Source of the DNA: Corynebacterium sp. | GTDB lineage: Bacteria > Actinomycetota > Actinomycetes > Mycobacteriales > Mycobacteriaceae | Length of the DNA: 64,000 nt | Reading direction: 5' to 3' | NCBI RefSeq assembly: GCF_030532195.1 | Contig: NZ_JAUNLP010000001.1 | Location: forward strand, 582,889 to 646,888 | Shown: positions 8,396 to 16,589 of the stretch, in pieces | Layout of the letters: each line of letters starts with the position of its first letter | Position numbering within the stretch: position 1 is the first letter of the stretch | Translations under genes and position numbers: made by a program | The notes under the pieces: generated by a model | Seen by the model: only the letters and a program-made list of their open reading frames with translations | Database searches by the model: none | Told to the model about the DNA's origin: nothing

Positions 8396-9592
8396 ATGCG
8401 TGTTGCCATGATGACCAAGGAATACCCTCCGGAGATTTACGGCGGAGCAGGTGTTCACGTAACCGAATTGACTCGTTTCATGCGTGGGCTCGACGGAGTC
8501 GACGTCGACGTTCACTGCATGGGCGGTCCCCGCTCCGAAAAGGACGTCTACGTTCACGGTGTCGACCCGGAGCTCGAAGACGCCAACGCCTCCATTAAGA
8601 CGCTGTCCACCGGACTGCGTATGGCCAATGCCGCTGCGGCAACCGATATTGATGTCGTTCACTCCCACACGTGGTACTCGGGTCTGGGTGGCCACCTCAC
8701 TGGCCTGCTCAAGGGCATTCCTCATGTGGCAACCGCTCATTCGCTGGAGCCACACCGCCCGTGGAAGCGTGAGCAGCTCGGTGGCGGCTACGACGTTTCC
8801 AGCTGGTCAGAGCGCAATGCCATGGAGTACGCCGATGCTGTCATCGCCGTCTCTGCCCGAATGAAGGACGCCATTCTGGATGCCTACCCGCGCATTGATG
8901 CTGACAAGGTCCACGTGGTTCTCAACGGCATTGACACCAAACTGTGGCACCCACGCCCGACATGGGAGGAGTCCAAGGAGCAAAACGGCTGGTCCGTTCT
9001 GGAAGAGCTGGGCGTTGACCCAACTCGCCCAATGGTCGCTTTCGTCGGTCGCATCACTCGCCAGAAGGGCGTCGCTCACCTGGTCAAGGCCGCTTCTCAC
9101 TTCGACGATGGCGTACAGCTGGTGCTGTGCGCAGGCGCACCGGATACCCCGGAGATTGCCAAGGAAACCGAGCAGCTGGTCCATGATTTGCAGGAGCAGC
9201 GCGACGGCGTGTTCTGGGTGCAGGACATGCTGCCGAAGGAGAAGATTCAGGAAATCTTGACCGCCGCGGATTCCTTCGTCTGCCCGTCCATCTACGAGCC
9301 ACTGGGCATCGTCAACCTCGAGGCCATGGCCTGCGGCACCGCTGTTGTCGCCTCTGATGTGGGCGGCATTCCGGAGGTCGTCGTCGACGGCGAGACCGGC
9401 ACGCTTGTGCATTACGACGAATCGGATGCCGAAGGCTTCGAACGCGGCATCGCCGCAGCGGTCAACAACATGGTCGCTGACCGCAATCGCGCAGCCAAGA
9501 TTGGCCAGGCTGGTAAGAAGCGCGCAGAAGATGTCTTTAGCTGGGAGAATATTGCGGAGCAGACCGTTGAGGTCTACAAGTCACTGATGTAG
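8396..9592 (+). CDS. glgA: GT4-family glycogen synthase / maltose-1-phosphate synthase
   Basis: 398 residues starting MRVAMMTKEYPPEIYGGAG, the exact beginning expected for actinobacterial GlgA; the longer in-frame start at 8300 is rejected. GT-B fold features are the N-terminal GGAGVHVTEL loop, SHTWYSGLGGH, the FVGRITRQKG inter-domain strand and the nucleotide-sugar motif SIYEPLGIVNLEAMA. The mycobacterial orthologue makes maltose-1-phosphate from ADP-glucose, whereas the corynebacterial one is usually called glycogen synthase; the sequence alone does not decide. It is paired divergently with glgC, which supplies ADP-glucose. A strong terminator follows at 9610. Confidence 0.93.
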   Translation: MRVAMMTKEYPPEIYGGAGVHVTELTRFMRGLDGVDVDVHCMGGPRSEKDVYVHGVDPELEDANASIKTLSTGLRMANAAAATDIDVVHSHTWYSGLGGHLTGLLKGIPHVATAHSLEPHRPWKREQLGGGYDVSSWSERNAMEYADAVIAVSARMKDAILDAYPRIDADKVHVVLNGIDTKLWHPRPTWEESKEQNGWSVLEELGVDPTRPMVAFVGRITRQKGVAHLVKAASHFDDGVQLVLCAGAPDTPEIAKETEQLVHDLQEQRDGVFWVQDMLPKEKIQEILTAADSFVCPSIYEPLGIVNLEAMACGTAVVASDVGGIPEVVVDGETGTLVHYDESDAEGFERGIAAAVNNMVADRNRAAKIGQAGKKRAEDVFSWENIAEQTVEVYKSLM

Positions 9593-9609
9593 CGCAGCAT
9601 CGCTTTCAT

Positions 9610-9672
9610 GACCGGATTGCTTCTACCTCCTTTCTTTGACCTATTTAGGAGGTAGGCATCCGGTCTTTTAGA
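9610..9672 (+). terminator. Intrinsic terminator of glgA
   Basis: GACCGGAT (9610-9617) pairs with ATCCGGTC (9658-9665). Inside it CTACCTCCT pairs with AGGAGGTAG. A TTTTAG run follows. Confidence 0.85.
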
Positions 9673-9725
9673 TTGAAAATGGCGTTAACCAGCAACTTTC
9701 CTGTTATCCGGGCTTTCATTGGCGT

Positions 9726-9731
9726 TAAACT
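9726..9731 (+). promoter_or_regulatory. -10 hexamer of the GH5 gene
   Basis: TAAACT ends 6 bases before the ATG at 9738. A GGAG sits in the same gap, so a leaderless or a very short leader transcript are both possible. Confidence 0.4.
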
Positions 9732-9737
9732 GGAGCT

Positions 9738-11267
9738 ATGAGTTTCACACGCCGCGTAGCCGCGATTGGCTCCGCGATCACCATTGCGCTGGCCTGTGTC
9801 GTCCCGCAGCCGGCGCTTGCAAGTACTGCGGCCACTAGTGCCGCTTCCATCACGGCATCGGTTACTGAACGAGGCCCTATGGGGCAATCGGGACGCTGGT
9901 TCACCGATGGCGACGGCCGAGCATTCCTGACTCAGGACGTCAACATGGTCTACAAGCATGAGCCCTACACACCGGAGGCCGGTGGCTTCGATGAAAATGA
10001 CGCTGACTGGCTCGTAGAACAGGGCTTTGACTCCGTTCGCTTGGGCATCATTTGGAAGGCCGTCGAGCCAGAGCCCGGCGTCTACGACGACGCATACCTC
10101 GATTCCATCCGACGGACCACAAAGATGCTGTCCGACCGTGGCATCGCTGTGCTTATCGATGCGCACCAGGACATGTATAACGAGAAGTTCGAAGGTGAAT
10201 TCGCTCCGGACTGGGCCGTTATTGATGACAATTTCCCCAGCCTGCTCAAAGTGGGTTTTCCCGCCAACCAGGCTCTCAATGTCGGACTGATTCGCGCCTA
10301 CGATAGCTTCCTCAATAACCGGCAGGGTCCCGGTGGCGTCGGCCTGCAGGAGCGCTATGCCGCGATGTGGGGCCACGTTGCCAGTCGTCTGGGCGATCTG
10401 CCTGGTGTGATGGGCTATGACATCATGAACGAACCGTGGCCGGGATCTGCCTACCCCCTGTGCTATCTGGCACTGGGCAATTGCGGGCCCGCAAAGGAAA
10501 AGCTCGATGGTCTGCACCAGAAAGCGGCTGATGCCATCGTCAAGACTGATCCGGACGCCATTGTCCACTACGAGCCGTACTCCATGTGGAATACCGGGCT
10601 GAACACCAACCCTGCTGCACCGAAGGTGGCTCCGCCTGCGGGTACCGCGCTGAGCTGGCATGTCTACTGCACGACGAACGCGCTATTCAACACCTACACC
10701 GGTTGTGACTTCTTCGACGGCCGCACCTTCGACAACGCAGAAACAGTCTCTTCTGCCAATGGGTCGGCGACACTGTTGTCGGAATTCGGCGCTACCGACG
10801 ATGCCGACACGCTCAATGGCGTGATTAGCCTGGCGCGCAGGAACCTTGTTGGCTGGCAGTACTGGGCGTACTGCGGGTGCAATGATCCGACCACCCAAAA
10901 CCAGCGTGAACAGGGAATTGTCGCTGATCCGACGGTGCCGGGTCCGGTCACTAGCGATGCCGTCAACCCGGCAAAGCTAGCCATTGTTGCTGCACCGCAC
11001 GCTCGCGCGATTGCCGGCACACCGCTGGAGACCACGTGGGATGCAAATGCCAAGGTCTATCGCGCCAGCTGGAATAACGCCCGCGTCGATGGCCAGGGCA
11101 CGTTTGGTGCGGGTTCCACTAGCGAACTCGCCGTTCCAGCAATCAACTACCCGAATGGTTTCACTGTCGATGTCGAAGGCGGCTATGCCACCATCGGCGC
11201 TGATGGCCATACCGTTGAGGTTGTCTCGGCTGCGGACAACACCACCGTCACAATCCATCCGAAATAA
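9738..11267 (+). CDS. Secreted GH5 glycosidase, endoglycosylceramidase-like
   Basis: 509 residues with a Sec signal peptide (basic MSFTRR, hydrophobic core to about 23, PALAS cleavage region). The (beta/alpha)8 domain shows GH5 hallmarks: DSVRLGIIWKAVEPEPG, LIDAHQDMY, the acid/base Glu232 in DIMNEPWPG and the nucleophile Glu349 in LLSEFGATDD. The QDMYNEKF segment, the CYLALGNC loop and a C-terminal beta-sandwich (about 420-509) resemble endoglycoceramidases of Rhodococcus and Cutibacterium, which cleave the glycan from glycosphingolipids. The true substrate is not proven. It sits between glgA and DUF3117 and is not part of the shared actinobacterial gene order as I recall it, so it is probably an accessory insertion. 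Confidence 0.82.
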   Translation: MSFTRRVAAIGSAITIALACVVPQPALASTAATSAASITASVTERGPMGQSGRWFTDGDGRAFLTQDVNMVYKHEPYTPEAGGFDENDADWLVEQGFDSVRLGIIWKAVEPEPGVYDDAYLDSIRRTTKMLSDRGIAVLIDAHQDMYNEKFEGEFAPDWAVIDDNFPSLLKVGFPANQALNVGLIRAYDSFLNNRQGPGGVGLQERYAAMWGHVASRLGDLPGVMGYDIMNEPWPGSAYPLCYLALGNCGPAKEKLDGLHQKAADAIVKTDPDAIVHYEPYSMWNTGLNTNPAAPKVAPPAGTALSWHVYCTTNALFNTYTGCDFFDGRTFDNAETVSSANGSATLLSEFGATDDADTLNGVISLARRNLVGWQYWAYCGCNDPTTQNQREQGIVADPTVPGPVTSDAVNPAKLAIVAAPHARAIAGTPLETTWDANAKVYRASWNNARVDGQGTFGAGSTSELAVPAINYPNGFTVDVEGGYATIGADGHTVEVVSAADNTTVTIHPK

Positions 11268-11329
11268 ATCGAATACGGGATTGAGCACTCAGTAAGAACT
11301 ACTTCCGCGCTCAGTGTCAGTCCCCTCTT

Positions 11330-11385
11330 GTCCCGGCAGCTAGTGCTTCCTACCGAAGCGCTGTCTGGCGGGACTTTTCCTTTTC
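11330..11385 (+). terminator. Terminator of the GH5 gene
   Basis: GTCCCG (11330-11335) pairs with CGGGAC (11369-11374), with GCAGC/GCTG and GCTTC/GAAGC pairing inside. It is followed by TTTTCCTTTTC. It ends directly before the promoter of the next gene. Confidence 0.75.
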
Positions 11386-11390
11386 AAGGC

Positions 11391-11396
11391 TACTAT
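11391..11396 (+). promoter_or_regulatory. -10 hexamer of the acetolactate decarboxylase gene
   Basis: TACTAT lies 7 bases upstream of the ATG at 11404, with no Shine-Dalgarno sequence. This fits a leaderless transcript. Confidence 0.5.
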
Positions 11397-11403
11397 TTGG
11401 GGT

Positions 11404-12144
11404 ATGACCACTAAGACCAATCTCCCCACAGTCCGCCACACGTTCTTCCAGAACTCGCTGATGTCCGCGCTGCTCGATGGCATTTACGACGGCGAAATGA
11501 CCATCGGCGAGATTCTCGGTCACGGCAACTTCGGCATCGGCACCTTCGACGGTCTCGACGGTGAAATGATCATCCTCGACGGTGTCTGCTGGCAAGTGCG
11601 TCACGACGGCTCCGCCACCCAGGCCACCTTGGACCAGCGCAGCCCGTACACGGTTGTGACCAACTTCGTGCCACACACGACCATGGATGCGCCGGAGAAT
11701 CTCACTCGCAAGGAAATTAGCCCTATCATCGACTCACTGGTGCCCAGCCAGAACTTCATGTACGCACTGCGGATTACTGGTGAATTTGAGTGGGTGAAGA
11801 CTCGAACCGTCGTAAAGCAGGCGAAGCCGTACCAGAAGATGGTTGATGCGACGGAAGAAGACGCGTCGGTCAACTTTGAGAATGTGCGGGGCACGATTGC
11901 CGGGTTCCGCACGCCGGTGTATGAGAAGGGCATTTCGGTGCCCGGCTGTCACGTGCACTTCCTCGCCGACGGTGGCACGGGTGGCGGGCACGTGCTGGAC
12001 TTCAAGTTGCGTTCCGGAACCATCGAACTATGCCCAGGCACTGACCTGCAGCTTCGTTTGCCGTTGACGGCGGAGTTCTCGGACGCAGATCTGGCTCCGG
12101 AGGATTTGGATGATCAGATCCACAAGACCGAGGTCAAGGAATAG
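11404..12144 (+). CDS. budA: Alpha-acetolactate decarboxylase
   Basis: 246 residues, the normal length for a cytoplasmic family member without signal peptide. It contains HGNFGIGTFDGLDGEM (about 39-54), the glycine-rich RGTIAGFRTP segment and the metal site GCHVHFL with His183, His185 and a third ligand His196 in GGGHVLDF; the 2- and 11-residue spacing matches the zinc site of characterised enzymes. It converts alpha-acetolactate to acetoin, diverting pyruvate carbon or relieving acetolactate build-up. No acetolactate synthase or butanediol dehydrogenase gene is adjacent, so it is an orphan here. The symbol alsD is equally valid. Confidence 0.9.
   Translation: MTTKTNLPTVRHTFFQNSLMSALLDGIYDGEMTIGEILGHGNFGIGTFDGLDGEMIILDGVCWQVRHDGSATQATLDQRSPYTVVTNFVPHTTMDAPENLTRKEISPIIDSLVPSQNFMYALRITGEFEWVKTRTVVKQAKPYQKMVDATEEDASVNFENVRGTIAGFRTPVYEKGISVPGCHVHFLADGGTGGGHVLDFKLRSGTIELCPGTDLQLRLPLTAEFSDADLAPEDLDDQIHKTEVKE
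11808..11818 (-). repeat. GCTTKACGACG motif copy inside budA
   Basis: CGTCGTAAAGC on the plus strand is the reverse complement of GCTTTACGACG. It is one of the 13 copies listed in findings. Confidence 0.5.
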
Positions 12145-12147
12145 CCG

Positions 12148-13032
12148 CTACTCCCCCGGTCGGCCGAGGCGGGTGACATAGGCGCGGGCGGTGACGTGCA
12201 TCTCGGTGGGCAGGGCGGCGATGCGTTCCTGCAGCACCTCCGGGTGAATATGGCGTGCCGACGGGCTCATACCAATTTGCGTGGCGATGGCCTGCTGGTT
12301 GAGGTTCATGCCGAACTCGACCAGCTCGGGGTCGCCGACGGGAACAAGGTGGCCTTCTGCCTGAGCAATCATGCGCTCGACCTTGCCGCGCTCGACATCG
12401 ATGATGCCAAGTGGCTCGCGCAGCTCACCGAGGTGACCCGTCGTTGCGGTAAGAACCACGACCTGGCCACCAGGCTTGAGCACGCGGGCGAACTCCTCAG
12501 CGTTGCGTGGTGCGAAGACAACGGTAATCGCATCGATGGAGTTATCCCGCAGTGGCAGGCGGGCCCACGCGTCAGCCACCACGGCACCGAGCCGCGGATG
12601 GCTCTTGGCCAGGTGCTTTGCGGCCGGTACGGAAACATCGATACCGACTCCGCGGGAGTTGGCAATACTGTCCAGCGTGTGGGCCAGGTAGTAGCCGGTG
12701 CCCGCACCGACTTCGCAGATGACCGGGCTGGCTGCCTCTGCCACACCGGCATCGTCAAGCACGTCCTGCACGTTGCCAGTCACGGCTTCCACAAACGGTG
12801 CGTAGTGACCACCGGAGAGGAACTCCTCACGAGCGGCAATCATCTTGGCATCGTCGCCGGTGTACCGGAGCCCTGCGCCACCTGCGAGGGTGACGTACCC
12901 CTGGCGGGCGATGTCATAGCTGTGACCGGACTCAGACTTGAGGGTCATTCGTTCGGCGTCACCAAACTTCAGATCAGTGCCATCAATTGGATCTGCAAGC
13001 ACATCAATGATGTCAGCTAGCACGTCGACCAC
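12148..13032 (-). CDS. RlmA-like rRNA guanine N1-methyltransferase
   Basis: 294 residues. The N-terminal part has the family segment GHSYDIARQGYVTL, followed by a SAM-binding Rossmann domain (VICEVGAGTGYYLAHTLD, then GVGIDVS, FAPRNAEEFARVLKPGG). This matches RlmA/TlrB-type 23S rRNA methyltransferases acting in the cytoplasm. In typical members four cysteines near the N terminus bind zinc (CPxC...CxxGH); here these positions are replaced (LADPIDGTDLKFGD), so the zinc site is missing. The stop is 3 bases from the end of the convergent budA gene. The product call is good at superfamily level and moderate for the exact RNA target. Confidence 0.75.
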   Translation of the reverse strand: MVDVLADIIDVLADPIDGTDLKFGDAERMTLKSESGHSYDIARQGYVTLAGGAGLRYTGDDAKMIAAREEFLSGGHYAPFVEAVTGNVQDVLDDAGVAEAASPVICEVGAGTGYYLAHTLDSIANSRGVGIDVSVPAAKHLAKSHPRLGAVVADAWARLPLRDNSIDAITVVFAPRNAEEFARVLKPGGQVVVLTATTGHLGELREPLGIIDVERGKVERMIAQAEGHLVPVGDPELVEFGMNLNQQAIATQIGMSPSARHIHPEVLQERIAALPTEMHVTARAYVTRLGRPGE

Positions 13033-13139
13033 TCCTCAAACCGAGCTAGAAAAATAATTTTTTCCATCTTAGCCCGCGCATTGCTGGGCCAAACAACACA
13101 ACCCACCTTATGCAGTAATTCACATCACCCAAAACGCAA

Positions 13140-13178
13140 TGAGGCAACCTACGCCACATTGGGGCGTAGGTTGCCTCA
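13140..13178 (-). terminator. Perfect hairpin after the DUF3117 gene
   Basis: Arms of 16 bp (13140-13155 and 13163-13178, core GGCAACCTACGCC) pair exactly. On the minus strand the hairpin is followed by TTGCGTTTTGG, so it probably terminates the DUF3117 gene. Confidence 0.75.
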
Positions 13179-13214
13179 TCACCATGTTCTGTGAGCCGCT
13201 AATTGCTCCCAGTT

Positions 13215-13382
13215 TTACTCAACTACCGCAGCAAGGGCAGCGCCGAGCTCCTTTGCTTCATCTGGGGAGAGCTCCACGACTAGACGTCCACCGCCATCAG
13301 CGGGTACACGCATGACGATCTTCTTGCCTTCCTTGACTGCCTCCAGCAGGCCATCGCCCGTGCGCGGCTTCATTGCTGCCAT
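13215..13382 (-). CDS. DUF3117 small conserved actinobacterial protein
   Basis: 55 residues: it starts MAAMKPRTGDGLLEAVKEG, continues with KIVMRVPADGGGRLVVEL and ends ALAAVVE. This is the near-invariant DUF3117 family (Rv1211 type), whose function is unknown. The ATG at 13380-13382 has a GGAG ribosome site 5 bases upstream. In other actinobacteria it sits next to glgA and folP2, as here. A perfect hairpin terminator follows at 13140-13178. Confidence 0.92.
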   Translation of the reverse strand: MAAMKPRTGDGLLEAVKEGKKIVMRVPADGGGRLVVELSPDEAKELGAALAAVVE

Positions 13383-13668
13383 GTGAACTCCTTCGTTCTA
13401 AACAATGTCGATGCAGGAGTAATCCAGCTTCCTACACGCAGGTTGAGAGGAGCTGGGGAAAAATTCATATCCCGGTCGGTCAGGTTGTGGTCGGCCAGGT
13501 CCCGGTCGGCATTTTTCACTACTTCACTTCATCATAGTCTTTTGGCCGAAATTGTGAGTGGCTCTGACTATCGCAGCAGCTCACAGCGGATAAGGTGCGC
13601 GCTTTCCCAGTAAATCTATGTTTCAGAGTGTTGAACAATCCGGTTTCAGACTGCGTTTTAGAGCCGCA

Positions 13669-14520
13669 CTAAACCAGGCCGCGCACCGGATGCAGCGGCG
13701 CAAACTCACCTGCGATGGCAAGTGTCATCCGGCAGACATCAAGTGTCTCAGCTACCTGATGCGAACGAAACACCGCCACACCGGCTGCAGCAGCATGCGC
13801 TGTCGCCGCCAGTGTTCCCGGAACCCGCTCGCGCAAGGGTCGGTCGAGGGTCTCACCGACAAAGTCTTTATTCGACAGAGCCATAAGCACCGGCCAGCCG
13901 GTGGCCACCAGTTCATTGCAGCGTCGCAGTAGCTCTAATCCGTGGTAGGTGTTCTTGCCGAAGTCATGGGTGGGATCGATGAGGATGCGATTTTCCGGCA
14001 CACCCGCATCTACTGCCCTTTGGGCAAGCCGACCAGTTTCTGCGATGACATCGTCGACGATGTCGTCGTAACGCACGCGAATCGGATTGGTGCGTGGCAG
14101 TGCCCCGCCGGTGTGTGAACAGACGTAGCCGACGCCGTGGGAACCCGCAACTTCCGCGAGCTCCGGGTCGTGGCCTGCCCATGTGTCATTGATGAGGTTG
14201 GCACCTGCGGCGATGGCGGCCTCGCCGACCTCGGCGCGCCAGGTATCAACGCTGATGTGAAGGTCCGGATAGCGCTGGCGGACCTTTGCGATAGTCGGGA
14301 CCACACGGTCAATTTCTTCGGCGACCGTAACTTCGGCACCAATGCCCGCCTTGACTCCCCCAATGTCGACGATGCCGGCGCCGGCGGCGATAACGTCATC
14401 GACACGCGCGAGCGCGGCTTCCTCCGCGGCGGTGGCACCGCGGTCATAGAACGAATCCGGGGTGCGGTTGACGATAGCCATCACCGTCGGAACCGCTGAG
14501 TCCTGGTAAAAACTCCGCAA
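13669..14520 (-). CDS. folP2: Dihydropteroate synthase-like protein FolP2
   Basis: 283 residues, a TIM-barrel pterin-binding protein with MAIVNRTPDSFYDRG (14-28), IVDIGGVKAG, ISVDTWRAEV and NDTWAGHD. It lacks the usual Ser-Arg-Pro loop of folP1 and matches the second, mycobacterial FolP2 type. FolP2 of mycobacteria has been reported not to replace FolP1 as a dihydropteroate synthase, so a folate role is doubtful. The next gene upstream (LOG-like) ends 10 bases before its start, suggesting one transcript. The 286 bp between its end and DUF3117 holds no gene, although gpgS usually lies there. Confidence 0.85.
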   Translation of the reverse strand: MRSFYQDSAVPTVMAIVNRTPDSFYDRGATAAEEAALARVDDVIAAGAGIVDIGGVKAGIGAEVTVAEEIDRVVPTIAKVRQRYPDLHISVDTWRAEVGEAAIAAGANLINDTWAGHDPELAEVAGSHGVGYVCSHTGGALPRTNPIRVRYDDIVDDVIAETGRLAQRAVDAGVPENRILIDPTHDFGKNTYHGLELLRRCNELVATGWPVLMALSNKDFVGETLDRPLRERVPGTLAATAHAAAAGVAVFRSHQVAETLDVCRMTLAIAGEFAPLHPVRGLV

Positions 14521-14530
14521 AACTTAATCG

Positions 14531-15358
14531 CTACCTTTCGCCGAATCGGCGAGCTCGACGACGCGCCCTCCGCGCTGCAGCGCCCTGATCAAGCTCTTCC
14601 ACAAGCTTCTCATGGGCGGCCTCGATGTACTCGACCGCCTCGTCGATGGAGTCAGTGACCAGGAAAAGGTCCATGTCAGACGGAGAAATCAGCCCCATGG
14701 CGACCAGCCTGTCACGCATCCAGTCAATCAAGCCCGACCAAAACTCCGTGCCCATCAGGACAACCGGATGATTTTCCACCTTCTCAGTCTGAACCATGAC
14801 CAGCGACTCGAAAAGCTCATCAAGCGTGCCAAAACCGCCTGGCAGGCAGATAAACGCCTGAGAGTACTTCAAGAACATGGTCTTGCGCACGAAGAAGTAG
14901 CGGAAGTTCATGCCAAGGTCGACCCAGTCATTGAGATGCTGTTCATGCGGCAGCTCAATTCCCAGACCAATGGAGAGCCCATCGGCGTCATAGCAGCCGC
15001 GGTTGGCGGCTTCCATCATGCCTGGACCACCACCGGTGATGGTCGCGTAACCGGCCTCCGCCAGAGCCTTGCCCAAGTCGAATCCCCACTGGTAATACGG
15101 GCTGTCCTCAGTCAAGCGCGCCGAGCCGTAGACGGTGACGGCCGGTGGAATTTCCGCCAGTGCACCGAAGCCATCGACAAACTCCGACTGAATTCGCAGC
15201 ACCCGCCAGGTGTCATTGTGCAGCCACTCCGTATTCGGATTGTGCGTCAGCAACCTGCGATCAGTAGTGGACGCCTGCGGCGCGTCCTCCTGCCGAATCG
15301 CAATGGGGCCACGCAGAGCGCGGCGCTTGGCCGGGGACGGAGTACGCACTGGTTTCAT
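14531..15358 (-). CDS. LOG-family (TIGR00730) Rossmann-fold protein
   Basis: 275 residues from MKPVRTPSP; the upstream in-frame start at 15430 gives an unlikely Cys/His-rich leader. It carries the family signatures GGGPGMMEAANRG and LPGGFGTLDELFE, which form the phosphoribohydrolase active site and nucleotide-binding loop. Relatives release cytokinin-type bases from their ribosyl phosphates and were formerly annotated as lysine decarboxylases. The Rv1205 homologue makes cytokinins in M. tuberculosis. Activity here is inferred. It sits between dapE and folP2 as in mycobacteria. Confidence 0.85.
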   Translation of the reverse strand: MKPVRTPSPAKRRALRGPIAIRQEDAPQASTTDRRLLTHNPNTEWLHNDTWRVLRIQSEFVDGFGALAEIPPAVTVYGSARLTEDSPYYQWGFDLGKALAEAGYATITGGGPGMMEAANRGCYDADGLSIGLGIELPHEQHLNDWVDLGMNFRYFFVRKTMFLKYSQAFICLPGGFGTLDELFESLVMVQTEKVENHPVVLMGTEFWSGLIDWMRDRLVAMGLISPSDMDLFLVTDSIDEAVEYIEAAHEKLVEELDQGAAARRARRRARRFGER

Positions 15359-15449
15359 AACCTCACAATGTAGGCCAGGGTGGTCACACTCGCACCCGCT
15401 CCGGCGAACCCCCGGGTGTACTTGTCCCAATTACTTACTCAGCCACGCG

Positions 15450-16589
15450 CTAATCCGTGACTGCTGGAACTGCAGTTAAGTAGCGGTGCAAATCGTGCGA
15501 CAGCGCGGTAATAAATTCCACCGGAATCTGCTCATCCTTCTTGTGGCAGTACGCAGGATCGCCCGGGCCAAAGTTCACCGCTGGAATCCCAAGCGCCGAA
15601 AAGCGCGCAACGTCAGTCCAGCCGTATTTCGGCTTGGCCACCCCACCTGCGATATCCACCAGCTCCTTTGCCGCAGCCGCATGCAATCCCGGCAGTGCAC
15701 CTGGGCTGATATCTTCCACATCAACCGTCAGGTCATCGGGGGAAAACTCCTCGAGCCCCAGAACCTCACGGAAATGCACCATTGCCTCATCTCCACTGCG
15801 ATTCGGCGCGAATCGGAAATTGACTTTCAGCACGGCCTCATCAGGAATCGTATTGGTAGCTACACCAGCGTCCAGCCAGACAACGTTGAGGCCCTCGCGG
15901 TAGGCAAGACCATCAATCTCCACCGTCGCCGGCTGATACGCCGCGATCCGAGACAAAATCGGTGCCAACTTGTGCACCGCGTTGTCTCCCATCCACGCTC
16001 GAGCAGAGTGCGCACGCGTGCCGTGTGCGGTCAGGCGCAGGCGAATTGACCCCTGACAGCCAGCCTCGATGACGTTGCCACTGGGCTCGCCCAGCAGCGC
16101 AACATCGCCTGCCAGAAGCTCCGGATGGCTCTCACTGACATGTCGCAGACCGTTGTACTCGGCGGCGACTTCTTCGCATTCGTACATGATCAGCGTCACA
16201 TCACGCTGCAACTCATCACTGGCCGCAAGCTGCGCAAATGCATGTAAATAGACTGCGTCACCGCTTTTCATATCCACCGTGCCGCAGCCAAAAAGCGTGT
16301 CACGCCCCTTGGCATCCACACCCCGAGTTGACGGCACATTGTCCGCCGTCGGCACCGTGTCCAGGTGCCCCGCCAGAATCACGCGCTGAGGCAGGCCGCG
16401 GTGCGTGCGCGCAATAACATTGTTATCAATCCGCACGACCTCAATCCGAGGGTCAGCCGCCGCGACCTCGCGCAGCGCCTCCTCCACGGCATCGGCAATC
16501 GCTGTCTCATGGTGAGAAACCGATTCAATATCGACCAACGCAGCGGTTAAGTCAATGGGGTCTTGGTGCAGATTTAACTTCGAATTCAC
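15450..16589 (-). CDS. dapE: Succinyl-diaminopimelate desuccinylase
   Basis: 379 residues of the M20 metallopeptidase fold. Metal and catalytic motifs are ILAGHLDTVP with the bridging Asp in GCGTVDMKSG, and MYECEEVAAEYNG with the general-base Glu pair. Other conserved stretches are LGEPSGNVIEAGCQGS and YGWTDVARFSALGIPAVNFGPGDP. It removes succinate from N-succinyl-LL-diaminopimelate, the third step of the succinylase branch towards lysine and peptidoglycan. Its ATG overlaps the stop of the upstream membrane protein gene by 4 bases (ATGA), indicating translational coupling. dapD and dapC lie in the same region. Confidence 0.95.
   Translation of the reverse strand: MNSKLNLHQDPIDLTAALVDIESVSHHETAIADAVEEALREVAAADPRIEVVRIDNNVIARTHRGLPQRVILAGHLDTVPTADNVPSTRGVDAKGRDTLFGCGTVDMKSGDAVYLHAFAQLAASDELQRDVTLIMYECEEVAAEYNGLRHVSESHPELLAGDVALLGEPSGNVIEAGCQGSIRLRLTAHGTRAHSARAWMGDNAVHKLAPILSRIAAYQPATVEIDGLAYREGLNVVWLDAGVATNTIPDEAVLKVNFRFAPNRSGDEAMVHFREVLGLEEFSPDDLTVDVEDISPGALPGLHAAAAKELVDIAGGVAKPKYGWTDVARFSALGIPAVNFGPGDPAYCHKKDEQIPVEFITALSHDLHRYLTAVPAVTD

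Noticed and set aside
13669..14520. The folP2 product as the main folate dihydropteroate synthase and sulfonamide target
   Set aside because: It is of the second actinobacterial type, reported not to supply that activity in mycobacteria; no other folate gene is near.
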